NCBI GenBank assembly: GCA_963691655.1
Contig: OY829326.1
Coordinates: 98,641,340 to 98,705,339 of the forward strand
Direction: 5' to 3'
Source: Toxonevra muliebris
Lineage: Eukaryota; Arthropoda; Insecta; Diptera; Pallopteridae
Length of the DNA stretch: 64,000 bases
Made by a program: the position numbers and the translations under genes
Part shown: positions 34,030 to 45,209 of the stretch, one piece after another
How positions within the stretch are numbered: position 1 is the first letter of the stretch
Layout of the letters: each line of letters opens with the position of its first letter
The notes under the pieces: model-generated
What the model saw: the letters and a program-made list of their open reading frames with translations, nothing else
The model's database searches: none
What the model was told of the DNA's origin: nothing

Positions 34030-36900
34030 AATCAGCCCCCCCCATAGCTAAGTCCTAGAACCGCCACTGCTTTATAGCATACTATTTTTGTCATTTTAAG
34101 TTGAATCGTCTTATATAGTAGACCATTTAAATGTAGGTGACCCAGAAAATTGGAATTTTGAGTTAATACTTGATTAATTTTGTTTTTAATTTGAGATAAT
34201 TCAAAGGGAACTTTCTCCTAATCTAAAATTATCCAGGGCTGCCTTTAAAATTAAAAAAAAAATAGTATACAGTACCTGCTCACCCTATTAGAACGCTATG
34301 GTAATAGAGAAAAATTTCGAGTTTAAGTCAAGTTAAACAATGAATTTTTAATTCTCTTTTTTTGATTCGTTAAAAAAAACTCAATATTTTTTTTTTTTAA
34401 TTTTGGTGTAGTTTAAATTAAATCTATCCGAGAAAAATCAATGGGTACCAATAAATTATTTTTAACAAATAAAATTTTGGAAACTAATTATATTTTACTC
34501 TTTTTGCTCTTAAAAAATTTCTTTCTTAAAACTGCTGCATTAGTGATGGCGATATAATTCTCAGGAATCGGGCCAAGTCAGTCTCTACGCCTCCCTTTGA
34601 AGAAGAGAGCTTACGGAGCAACATTAAATTCACAAAAAGTGCTGCACTTGCACTTGTTCAATGCTTTCGACCAATGACACAAATAGCCAAGTTCATAAGC
34701 ATTACAACAGTATAGCTTAGAAAATTGCAGTGGAACACTTCAATAAATTGTACAAAAAAAGTTTATTTTTTGAATATCTGCGTGCAATGTAATATTTATT
34801 AGCGTTCTAATAGAGTGAGCAGGTACTGTATTTACTCTACATAGTTTCACTTTTACAATGTGCTCCATAACACTTTTCTTGCATAACTTTAACGATTCAA
34901 TAAACGACAATTTTTGCCTTGACGTGATCTTTCCCAACTTATTGATCAACTTTAGGCCAATTTTTCAATTAAAATCATGGAAATATTTAAAATAAAGTTT
35001 CAGTGAAATCTTATTTTTATAATTAATTTGAATTTTTTTTTTTTGCTCTGTTTACTTTTAAGTATCAATTAGCAGCATTTATAAATGATTCATAATTGCA
35101 GTAGTGAATTTGCAATGAAAAATGTCAACATCATCAATATGTGCTATGGCATATTTTACAGCAGATAATTTTTAATATTTCAATTTTAACTGCTACTACT
35201 TCAACGCTCATTCAATTTTTTTTGTTGCTTTTGCCCAGAGGCTTGAAAATAAAAACTCAGACATGCAGACAAATTAAATTATTTAATAATATTCGTTTTT
35301 TTTTCACGCGCACACTTCTCTTTCATTTTTACAGCAATAAATTTTTAACAACTTTCACAAGTGCACAATAATTTGATGAAGTTATATGAAAGTTGATGAT
35401 GAAGGGAAGAAGAAGAAGCAACAGCAGTTGTAGTAGCTGTCCCAGCAACGAAAGAGCAGTACACTACCAGAGTTTATTAAATGTGAATGGTTGGTTGTAC
35501 ACTCCTGTGTGCTGTCTTTACTGTATACATATACAACATATTGCAGCTGTAATGCAGATTAATATACTTGGAAAACTGTTGCTAATTGCATTTTGACAAT
35601 ATTGAAGTTGTTGGTTAGCATCATCGACGTCATTATCATACTTAACAGCAACAACGTCAGTGTCGACACAGACGACACCAAAAAAAAAATGTTGCTTGCA
35701 ATTGAAAATTTCCAGTATCATTTCCAGACGCCTGAAGATATGCTATGATTACTCCATGTACGTGAATGTGTGTGTGTGTGTATACGCGTTATTGAAGCCA
35801 ACCCATCAATGTTGCCATCGAAAATATGAAAATTGCTAATAAAATGGTATAAATTGTTTATAGTTTTAAACTGTAGCAGTATTTATAGTGATGCCACTAT
35901 GTATGTCATCGCCAACACGACATCATAATGAACATGAAAAGCTTTGATCTTTAACCTATGTGTTCATGCTTTAGCACGTCGACTTTCATATCATCAACCT
36001 GCTTCAGCTTGTCTGCCCATGTTTTGTTTTCTCAGTTAACATCGTATCTACTGACCAAACTCAAACTCTATTCAACTAGAAGCAACAAGTACAAAAAATA
36101 AAATAAGAATATTAATTTGCAAACCGGATATGACAGGAAGCGTAAAACAGAAAAGCCAGACGAAACGACGCAGTCAGCAGTGAACAGCGCTGTGCAATGT
36201 TGTGCTATATACATATACTGGCGGCATAATTTTTACTAGTTCATGCTCATCTACATACATGGTACATGCAGCAATGTTGCACTCACAATCGTCCGTCTAT
36301 CTCTCTGTCTCACAGTAAAATGTACTGCTAGTGTATGTGTTAAACTATAGCGATGGAAGTTTTTGTTTCGAAAAAAATGTTGTTATAAAGTGTTGCAAAA
36401 TCTTTTTGTTTCAGAATGTTATAACTTAATTATAGTTGAAAGACTGCACAATTATTATAATTATCCTTTATGAGTAGCATAAGTATAACGTCATATGCTT
36501 ATAGAAATTAAATTGGATGTTTATTTATTATTTACAACACACACACGGTTTTTCTTCTGCTAACATATACTCATACATATTATGTACTCTACAGTTGAGA
36601 ATAACAAATAATATATGTATGTTTAAATATTTAATTTGTGGTCCAGTTAACTAAGGTTTAATATGCTTACAAGTGTTTATATGTTAAATGAGTTACTCAA
36701 TTGAAGGGGTGTTTAAAGAGTCTAAGCGCCAAATTTTAGATTTTTGAAACTTATTTGTCAAGCCTAATATGATTGTAAAGGATTTTATGTCTTATCCATT
36801 AAAGAAAAATAACAAATCCAGGGGGGTCTAAATCCAGTTGTAATTACAGCCATTTCATTCACCTTTTTTTTATATTCCCGTTCAATGTTTTTGGTACTTG
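34030..36900. other. A+T-rich non-coding DNA
   Basis: No gene recognised. Two phrases (GCTCACCCTATTAGAACGCTA near 34280, and its near-complement TAGCGTTCTAATAGAGTGAGCAGGTACTGTA near 34800) form an inverted pair about 530 bp apart, so a fold-back element may lie at about 34265-34830. A GTGTGTGTGT run lies near 35768. Confidence 0.45.
34265..34831. mobile_element. Small inverted-repeat element
   Basis: The left end, ATACAGTACCTGCTCACCCT (about 34268), is matched in reverse complement by the right end near 34829-34801 (ATACAGTACCTGCTCACTCT). The shared arms run about 30 bp to TTAGAACGCTA. The centre has no transposase frame. The ends resemble Tc1-type CAGTACCTGCTCAC termini flanked by TA, so it is probably a non-autonomous Tc1-like copy. 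Confidence 0.6.
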
Positions 36901-36912
36901 GATCCTTTACAC

Positions 36913-37988
36913 CAGTAGTTCTCAAGTGGTGGGTCGCGCTCCCTGGGGGGCGGAGACGGATTTGAAGGGAGGCGCGGAGATATTTCAATAAAGAAATATT
37001 TGAATACTCTGTAATGTACCAAAATCTTAATATTTTGTATTTAACAAAATAATTTTTTTTTCTTTCATATTATATGTTAAAACCTATAATATGCACCTTT
37101 TAGTTTCACATTTTCCATTTCTGACTTAAGGTACGCACACACAGTTACGATTTCATCGGTGCGAACCGCAACGTAAGAAATTAAAACAATGCAACCCTTT
37201 ATTTCATATGAGAGTACATACACATCTGCGATTTTGACGCATCGTTTTTTCGAACATTCACAGTTCCGAAACCACATCCCGAAAACGCAAACTGCTGCGT
37301 TTTCATACCGACAAGTAACAAAATAAAGAAGAAGAGGAAGTGAAATGAAAAAAGTGAACAAAAAGAAACAGAAATGTTTGATATTATTTTGTATATTTAT
37401 ACTTTTATTCTAATATTTATATTTAACTTAATAGTTAATTGAACTGATAAATATCTCAACTAAAAATCTCTTGTATGTGGCAGAAAGAAATTAAAATCAG
37501 TTGCTGCGATTTCAATGCGAAGAAATCGCAACAGTGTGTGCCCCTTTCTAAATTCTCTGCAGAGACGCATCAAAAATGGTCCGAATTTACATCGATAATA
37601 GCTTTAAACCGCAAAATACGACAAATTGTTAAAAACTATTATTAAAAAAAAAAACTTTAACATTAGGAATCACTTAAGATAATGCATGATTGACTCTATT
37701 TATTAGTTATTTGGTTAGTTTAAGCTAGCGAATTTCCAACTAAAACTTCACCATCCTAGTTTTCCTCACGAGGAACAATTCAACTACTAAATAAATTTAC
37801 TAGCCTAGTTTATTTTTGATTCAAACTAACCAGAGCTTCAGCCAAACTACAGAAAAACCAGAATTTCATCAAGGCGGGTAAGATTTAATTTAAAAAATAG
37901 TAAACCAGCATAAAAAAACTGTGGGGGACGCAGGTTTGCCGAGAATTCGAAAAGGGGGGCGTAGGATGAGTACAGTTGAGAACCTCTG
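36913..37988. mobile_element. hAT-like non-autonomous element with imperfect 8-bp target duplication
   Basis: The left end is CAGTAGTTCTCAAGTGGTGG and the right end, inverted, CAGAGGTTCTCAACTGTACT. This is the CAGNGGTTCTCAA terminus of Charlie/ZBED-type hAT elements, followed by the typical G-rich GGGGGGCGGAG patch. The 8 bp outside are CTTTACAC and CTTCAGAC (6 of 8 match, with T at 2 and A at 7 as usual for hAT). No transposase frame survives. A second inverted-repeat element lies inside (37127-37548). Confidence 0.75.
37127..37548. mobile_element. Nested MITE with CACACACAGTTACGATTTC termini
   Basis: The left arm AAGGTACGCACACACAGTTA and the inverted right arm AAGGGGCACACACTGTTGCG match over about 30 bp. 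GCGATTTC/GAAATCGC words recur inside. No coding capacity. It lies wholly within the hAT-like element. Confidence 0.55.
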
Positions 37989-38224
37989 CTTCAGACTTAC
38001 ATGTTATTGGTGGTAATTATGATGAGTGTTCTTATGTGAACCCCAAAGTTCTTGAACATGTACACGTGCGAAAAGTCAAGAGTTTTCAGTTAATGAGTGT
38101 TAAAATGCGGACTCTGATGTTCTTGACCATGTACATAAGTGTTTAACTATTAAATCAGATAGTCTTAAATATGTAAATGTGCGAAAGCATCGAAACTGTT
38201 ATTATGTGATCAAATAATTTGGCA

Positions 38225-38690
38225 AAAGTTCCTTACTTACCAATCGCTCTAAAATTGCTTACATTATTTCGATCACCAGTTTTGAAAAGTGAAACAACTG
38301 TGCATTTCTAATACAAAGATTAAATAAGTTTGTAATCGGCTCGACAAACTTGTCGGCATAGTGTTTGAAAAATATTGGAGGGAAACCACCACACTCGTAT
38401 TTACAGCTTCATTTTACGTCCGATATAGCAGATGCTACATCACATCATCTTTAGTTACAATAAGTTCATTTAATATATGACTATTAATAGGATCAACGTT
38501 TTCTGTGCTATTTGGAGGCACCACGTATTTTGCATAAACATTCAGAAAACTCTTAGCAAAAAGTATTTGATTTCTCGCCACCTAACTCTAAACTTGATGG
38601 ATAGCCATTTGTTATGCGTTTGGAGTTCAAATATTGCCAGAAAGTTGACGGATTTGCTTTTAAGTTAACTTCTGTTTTGTGCACATAATG
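38225..38690 (-). pseudogene. LINE ORF2 reverse-transcriptase N-terminal part, broken
   Basis: From 38690 downward the frame reads NPSTFWQYLNSKRITNGYPSS (the NPKxFWKFI..KR...GYP motif that opens Jockey-type reverse transcriptases). Then follow frame-broken pieces and, near 38265, KTGDRNNVSNFRAI (compare KSGDR..VSNYRPI). Stops and frameshifts are frequent. It continues from the ORF1 piece upstream on the same strand, with the endonuclease region missing. Confidence 0.65.
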
Positions 38691-38721
38691 GTAATATAGA
38701 AATTTATGTAAGAAATTGAAT

Positions 38722-39267
38722 TTATCTCGCCCTATCTGAAAGCGATGGTGTAGCAAATGTCTCCGGCAGATTCAGCACATTCTCAAACCGAGTGTTCGGC
38801 TCACGATATTGCTTAGATGATTTTGCTGCCGCATTTCGTATAGTTGTCTTCTTAGTGCACTCAGAGATGTTCGACAGCTCGTAGTTTAGGTTGGAAAATT
38901 TGGTTTGCATATCATTTAATTGAGAGAAGAGTATATCAATTCTGCTTCCATCAACGCCTGATACAACGGCACATGAATCACACTGCCATAACAAATTTGG
39001 CGAACTAATCAACATTTCCAAGGTACCGGCTGGCAATTTGGTGTAAGAACCATGAAAAACGCGACCACAAAAAGACGCGCAACGAATGATGCTTGCCTCA
39101 GTCACAACTTTGGCATTACAAGCACCGCAAATACGTACATTAGTCATTTCGATCGAGAGATAATCAAAGACACGTCCGATCAGTAGATCAGTTATACAAT
39201 TTGAGCATGTTAATGTGCATTGCTTGTTGTCCTTGAGAATGTACATTATATGGCTTATTTGCTCCAT
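38722..39267 (-). pseudogene. LINE ORF1-like protein with PHD-type zinc finger
   Basis: The 181-codon frame has C47-x2-C50-x12-C63-x3-C67-x4-H72 ... W95-C96-x2-C99, the spacing of a PHD-like finger, as found in ORF1 of some insect non-LTR elements. A short heptad-like stretch (LFSQLNDMQTKFSNLNYELS) follows. An extra C17/C21/C24 cluster precedes. Directly beyond its end, reverse-transcriptase sequence of the same strand starts without an endonuclease domain, so an internal deletion fused the remains. The start at 39267 abuts the left arm of a fold-back element (39271), which may have cut the true N-terminus. A domesticated PHD gene is possible but less likely. Confidence 0.6.
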
Positions 39268-39270
39268 ACA

Positions 39271-40014
39271 TTTTGCTAAAGTATTTCAGATCTTCTTTGC
39301 GACAGCAGAATATGAAAGTTTGGTGCTAAAAACCAAACAGAATGAAAAAAAAGTTTTAAATTTGCGAAAACTGGATGCGCCGAAACTCCGAAAAGCTTGA
39401 TTTAAAAGGATGTTTTACAATGGGTTTGGGATATTGTATGGAAAAAACATTTATCTTGCCCATAAACGATTTTCAGATATCTAGCCCTATGTAAAATAGG
39501 CTACTTAAGCGAATGGCGTACCAAGTTTTTGAATACAACTAAATAGAAAGCCACTCGTAGCGCTTAAAGTAACCATTTGGTGCTTTTTTTACGAATTTTT
39601 AAATTCACCCGTTAGGGTTTTGAAGATTGTAGGTAATTCAATTTAATTTATTAAAAACACAAAACAATTTTAAATCTAGTTATATTTGAACTAGTAAATT
39701 AACTTTTAGTGAATCCATGTCGAATACAATCAAGTTCACATTTGACAAATTCGTCAAAAAATTGCACGGTATTACGCCATTCGTTTAAGTGGCCTATTTT
39801 ACATGGGGCTAGATATCTGAAAATCGTTTATGGGCAAGATAAATGTTTTTTCCATACAATATCCCAAACCCATTGTAAAACATCCTTTTAAATCAAGCTT
39901 TTCAGTTTCACATCCAGTTTTCGCAAATTTAAAATTTTTTCATTTTGTTTGGTTTTTAGCATCCTATTTTCATGTTCTGCTGTCGCAAGGAAGATTTGAA
40001 ATACTTAAACAAAA
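39271..40014. mobile_element. Fold-back element with about 240-bp inverted arms
   Basis: 39271-39520 and 39773-40014 are inverted copies, roughly nine in ten bases alike by eye, with a spacer of about 250 bp. Outer ends are TTTTGCTAAAGTATTTC and, inverted, TTTTGTTTAAGTATTTC; inner ends share GAATGGCGTA. No transposase frame lies in the spacer. It probably inserted beside or into the LINE ORF1. Confidence 0.85.
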
Positions 40015-40233
40015 TAAGCCACCTAATGTACATGTGTGAAAGTAATAATGTTCTTGAATATTTTTATGTATGAAATGATCGAGAGAGTTTAGCACACAGA
40101 TCCCAACCAATTCTGTTGGTCTTAAGAATGTAAATGAGCACAGATTTCAAAACACAAACATTTCAGTTTCATAATATTGTGACTATTTTTTGGTACGGAG
40201 CCTTTCCTTCAAAATATATTTAAGATCAAAATA

Positions 40234-40671
40234 GAGACCGACACACATCATATCATTTGCAACATAAATTACTTGTACTTTAAATGACTTCTTAAGTTCA
40301 CTAAGATAATTTTTATCAAAAATCTTTTTTATTCAAAACAAAGTGTATTTATTGCACATTTATTATAAAAAATTAAAATTATGTTGCAAATAAAAAAAGA
40401 AATAAGTTATATTAAATTAAAGTCTGAATTGAACAGGTCAAAACATTTGCAACTAGAAAAAGGCTCTGGCATAGGCTCTATTAAGTGTTTCGTCTGATTG
40501 ATTCGAACTCGCTTCCATTGCTTTTGAACATCCTCATACAGATCCTCATGTTCCTTAAACGTATTCGTGCCCATCTTTCGCTTTACGAGCACCCAATGGT
40601 GGATCTTAGTGAACTTAAGAAGTCATTTAAAGTACAAGTGATTTTGGTTGCAAATGATATGACCGGCACTG
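40234..40671 (-). mobile_element. Internally deleted Tc1-like transposon
   Basis: Inverted arms at 40234-40310 and 40603-40671 share CATATCATTTGCAAC, then ACTTGTACTTTAAATGACTT and CTTAAGTTCACTAAGAT. The right tip is CAGTGCCGGTCATATC next to TA, typical of Tc1 termini. Between them lies the transposase C-terminus (40407-40592). The element is about 440 bp against about 1.7 kb for a full copy. Confidence 0.8.
40407..40592 (-). pseudogene. Tc1-like transposase C-terminal fragment
   Basis: Reads LVKRKMGTNTFKEHEDLYED, then VQKQWKRV and KHLIEPMPEPF. This fits the tail of Tc1-family DDE transposases (KRK...F....DL...V...W..I......L..SMPRR). The catalytic part is missing because of the internal deletion. 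Confidence 0.8.
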
Positions 40672-40699
40672 TATATGTGCAAGTAATAATGAGTTAGCC

Positions 40700-41885
40700 T
40701 AAAAATATGCAACAGATATGCGGAAAAAATTAGTTTTCACAACCGCATGATTCGCATGCAAATACATACTTTAATGTATAACTATGTTTGTATGTATTTG
40801 TGTGTATTTAGGCGCAGTATAAAGAGGAAAAATTAAGGTAAAAATTATTATACATTTATAAAATCATAATTTTTCTTAAAATTGAAATGCTAATAAGTAC
40901 CTTTAAACGTCTATGCCTATGCAATACAGACGCTCATAAATCACGTATGCTTTGAGTTTGAACACAGAAAACACACACACTCACAGAAAAAAAAATCATA
41001 CACATACCGACCTAAATCTATATTGTACATTGCTATTGCATTTAATGCCTTAATAAATGTTTGCCCAATAACTCAACTTAAGATTTATTAGCATACATTT
41101 AGGCATATAACAATATCTACATACTTCCAGACTTCGAAAAGAGAAAGAGAGATATTTAGTGAAGAATGTTTGTTTTATGTATTCAAATTTGTGAAGTTGT
41201 GTTGTTTGTATGGAAAAACATTAAATTTGAAAAAATGTTAAATTTATATTTCGAGAAGAGGTAAGGAATTTTTAGTGATATTTTGTAGATATGTTTATGT
41301 ATGTACGGCTATATATGTATGTAAATAGTATGTATGCATTGGCTGCATAGAAAATTACACCTAAAATCTTAATTGTTTATTAGTTAGCTACAATAGATGC
41401 GTGTATGTGTATATACAATAAATGCATACGCACATTCAAATATGTATGTGAATTGTTTGCATGCTCTTAGTAGGTATATGTCCATATATTTCTATTTGTC
41501 TTCCGGGCTCAAGGTTTCATTATTGGTTATTGAAGTGAGCAAATGAGCAAATTTCCGTTTTGAAAATTTTCGACTAGTTCGTTGCTGTTGCTGTTTTATG
41601 ATATGAGTTTTGTGTTCATGCTATGAATTTACTGCCTGAAGACTAAGCTTTAATTTTTGTAAAAGAATTTTTGGAAATAAAAACGATCTCAAAATGATAT
41701 TAAGCAGTTCTGGTACTCAGTATTATTTTTTCACTGAAGGTATGGGGGTAAACCTCCTCTCCCCCATCTTCCAGGAAAATATTTAGGCCATGTTTAGTTT
41801 GTAAATTAATCGATTTTTTACTTGAACGAAAACCCCAAAACTCTTTTTCCGCAATTGAGGGTATAAGTCACCAATTAGCTGTTCA
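40700..41885. other. Non-coding DNA with ATGTATGT microsatellites
   Basis: Short TGTATGTA/CACACA runs at 40770-41000 and 41290-41480. No gene is visible. Confidence 0.5.
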
Positions 41886-41892
41886 TTTAGAA

Positions 41893-42631
41893 AAGTGTCT
41901 TTTGGAATCAGGCGAATGCAATCTTTTTTTTTTTTTAAGGAATGGGAAAGCAAATCTTATGACTTCAAAATCATGACTGGTTTGAAGTCATTTGGAGTCA
42001 TTTGACTACACTTGAAGTCACTTGAAATTTGGTGCCAGTTTGATCACTCCATCGGCTAAAGAAGTTGTATTTTGAATGCTATTATATTTAATCCGAATTC
42101 TCCCAGCGTGTCCATATGAACACATTCCCTATCTAAGAAAAAAGTTTACAGATCACAGCCGAAGTTGAATTTAATTTATTTATGACTTTTTTTAATAAAT
42201 TGTATCTAGGGAGAATTCGGGTCATTGAATAAGTTATTCTAGCATTGTTTGGACGATTGGTTCTGAAAAAATATATCAACATTCGTTTTAATTTTAATTT
42301 TTTAAAAAGTGAAAAAATAATACATTTATTAAAACTGACTTCAAATTCTATTTGACTCAAAGTGATTTGAAGTGTTTCCAATCGATTTCAAGCGACTCCA
42401 ATTGACTTCGAATGACTCCAATTGAATTCAAAACTCCAACAGATTCTTAGTGATTTCAAGTGAATCGAAATGACTTCAGATCCCGATTAGCTTGTAGTAA
42501 TTGAATGCGACTCCAAGTGTATTCAAGTGGTTTCAAGTGGCTTCAAAGCAGTCACGATTTTGAAGTCATAAAAATTGCACTCAATGATTTCAGAAAAAAA
42601 TTGCATTCTTTTGGTTCCAAAAAAGACTTCT
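41893..42631. mobile_element. Fold-back element with TGACTTCAAGTGACTCCAA minisatellite arms
   Basis: The left arm (AAGTGTCTTTTGGAATC..GAATGCAAT, then ATGACTTCAAAATCRTGACT) is repeated in inverse at the right end (about 42520-42631). Both arms carry a degenerate 10-bp phrase built on GACTYCAAGT; the right half (42300-42560) has many copies. A central non-repetitive 250 bp separates them. No protein is encoded. Confidence 0.65.
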
Positions 42632-42639
42632 AACTACGT

Positions 42640-43240
42640 TTTTTTATTCTGGAGTCAAACATGTTATTCAATAACTGCAATCATGAATTCTCGTTTCTTA
42701 ACTGTGGTTTCAAGGCATTGCAATTAAACGGAATTCATTCTTTTGCAGCTCTGGTTTACAACGACGTGAACGAAAATGGTTAAACCAAATTAACTCCATC
42801 ATAAATGCGAATAATAACACTGCAACAAATTTAAACTTCATCTATCGGTCATGGAGTTTACCATATGGAGAGAAAAGGGTACGTATCCAGAATCAATATC
42901 TTATCTAGAAAATTATAGGTTAGCCAAGTTAGGCGACTTTTTTGTTATCGAAGCTCGCGTTTTTCATTTTTGTTTAAAACAAATGTATTGCGGTTTCCAT
43001 TAGTGAAACCTCATTTGGAGGGTAATTAAATACAGACTATACATTAATATACGTTTTTAATATTTTTTCACCGGAGGGTGACTTACGGAAGTTGAAAATT
43101 ATTATATGGTAGCTATAGGAAAAAATCATTGATCTGCATTCAAATTTTGTTATATTATTGTTAATATAATATCCATACAGAAAATCATAATACTCTATTT
43201 AACCGTTTCCTTTTAGAGACATATATAAGGTCTATATCAA
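42640..43240. other. Non-coding DNA
   Basis: No gene or clear repeat recognised. Confidence 0.4.
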
Positions 43241-43247
43241 ACACCAA

Positions 43248-43325
43248 CTTCTGTTTTTGCAGATGATACAGCGATCGTACTCGTCGGCGGAAAATCCATC
43301 CCTGCCGGAACTCTGTGTAATTTCA
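43248..43325 (+). mobile_element. Very short LINE reverse-transcriptase remnant
   Basis: The + frame reads SVFADDTAIVLVGGKS; FADDTAI is a variant of the reverse-transcriptase catalytic motif. Only about 25 residues remain. The next bases (GGTTTGGTTAGGTGGCTG) resemble a different dispersed fly repeat. Confidence 0.35.
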
Positions 43326-43740
43326 TACTATTAGGTTTGGTTAGGTGGCTGTCTTGAGAGACTCTTTGGCCTGAATGGCTCACTGTAATATCGCATGGTT
43401 GGACCCACAGTTTAACGCCGGTTACGCACATTGGGATGGGTTTATATATATTTTGCCAAAAAATACAAGAAGTTATCGTAAGGCTTCCATTTTTTGTATA
43501 TAGAACTTTTGGTATAAATACAATAAAAAAATTAAAAATGGGTGTGGTCGGCGAATTTGAAGGCCTACCTGCTATTCAAACCAAATGCTTCCAAATAAAA
43601 TCTTAACTAATCAAGATAATCTTAACAATAGACCAAACTAGCATAATAAATATTTGGCCAAAAAGCATAATATGTATCTCTTGATTCCAAGTTTACTTTT
43701 GTTAATCATTTTAATCTTATTGTACCAAAAGTCCACAAGC

Positions 43741-44424
43741 TTCTGTTCAACGCTAAGCAAAGGACTTCAAAGAACCTTATACGCGTAAAACGTTATACAC
43801 TAGTCTCGTGCGCACCAAGATTGAGTATGCATCTTTCATTTGGAACCCCTGTTATAATGTTCATTCAATTCGTTTTGAAAGATTTCAACGAAGGTTTCTT
43901 TGATTTGATCTTCAACTTTTGCGCTTTAGTGACCCTTTTCCTTCCTATAATGCTCGCTGTTTGCTCATCAATTTAAAATCGCTTGAGAATAGAAGAATCA
44001 TTCACTCATTGATGTTCATCTTTAACTTAGTTGTTGGAAATATAGATTGTGCTTTCTTGTTAAGCCAAGTCAGCTTAAATGATCCTTCTAAAATCACTCG
44101 TCACATTACTCCATTCTATGTTGCCATGGCAAAAACTAATTATTTGGCAAATGCTCCAATCACAAGGGCCCTTTTGGAATTTAATAGAATTGCAAATCGT
44201 TCAGACATTGATTTCTCTAAAAACAGAGCTACATTTAAGGCTAGCTTAGACTTAATCTATATATAATTAGTCTATAATTTATTTATTCACTATTTTGTTT
44301 TTCTTTTTTATTATTGCAATTTTTTACATTTGCACATTTGTAATTAATAATCATTGTATATATATATTTATATCTATAGTCAGTAACATCCATTTGACTT
44401 AACAATAAATGAAATGAAATAAAT
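43741..44424 (+). mobile_element. LINE 3' end: reverse-transcriptase C-terminus with A-rich tail
   Basis: Reading from about 43745: KDFKEPYTRKTLYTSLVRTK, IEYASFIWNPCYNVHSIRFE, RFQRRFL, one stop (TGA near 43900), then LLRFSDPFPSYNARC, LINLKSLENRRIIHSLMFIF and a clean frame to a stop at 44264-44266. This is the C-terminal part of a Jockey/CR1-type ORF2 (VR..LEYAS..W.P......ER.QR.FL). A short 3' untranslated part ends in AATGAAATGAAATAAATA (about 44424), a typical tail. Strongly 5'-truncated. Confidence 0.8.
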
Positions 44425-45205
44425 ATGGCTGGTTGCTTATTTCAACTACTCGGTTTTGCAAAAGTTTGGAAAATCTGAAATAAAATCTAAATTTAAAGAT
44501 ATAAACACAAAATTTTACCACAATATGCATTGATTTTTGGTAATGATTATAAACCAAAATTAGGCGTTGTCAAATAGTAGCAACTATTTTATTTAATGAA
44601 AAAGTTTTACATTTTTCATTTTCAGTTTGTAAAAAAGTGCAGCATACTTTGTGGCTTAATGCTAATTTTGTTTTTTTTTTTTTTGCTAAACAAAAGCCCT
44701 AGAATATGCAATAAAATTTGAGTCAAAAATCATTTACAATTTAAAAGAAAGTTTTTCTTTGAGTCTAATAATTAAATTTTGAGTACTTACTCATATGAAA
44801 TACTGTTAGCATTGGCAACGAGAAATACCTCAATCTAGATTAAAGTTTTCCTACTTATTGTAGAGCTCACGGGAACCAAATCCAATTAATAAGTGAAATG
44901 TTATAATCTTTCAAAAATAAGTTATGTGTTTATTTTGCCTAAAATGTCTGAGTGATGAACGCGATTGCTGAAACTACTTTTTGGCTTGTGCTCAGAATTT
45001 TTATGAGTTCTTGAAACTGAGACATAGATGCTATTAAATTTTGGCACTCGAAACCTTCATATCCGTTTTCAATGATTAAATCAGCTAGAATTTAGTATTG
45101 AGAATGAGTTGAATGAGCAAAATGATTGAAGTGGGAGATTCCGAGGCCTACATAAGTTTAGACTTAAAATCGCAGAACTCTTAAAATTTTGTGAGTTTTC
45201 TTTAA
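44425..45205. other. Spacer between two LINE copies
   Basis: A+T-rich, with a poly-T run near 44672; no gene. Confidence 0.45.
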
Positions 45206-45209
45206 ATCG

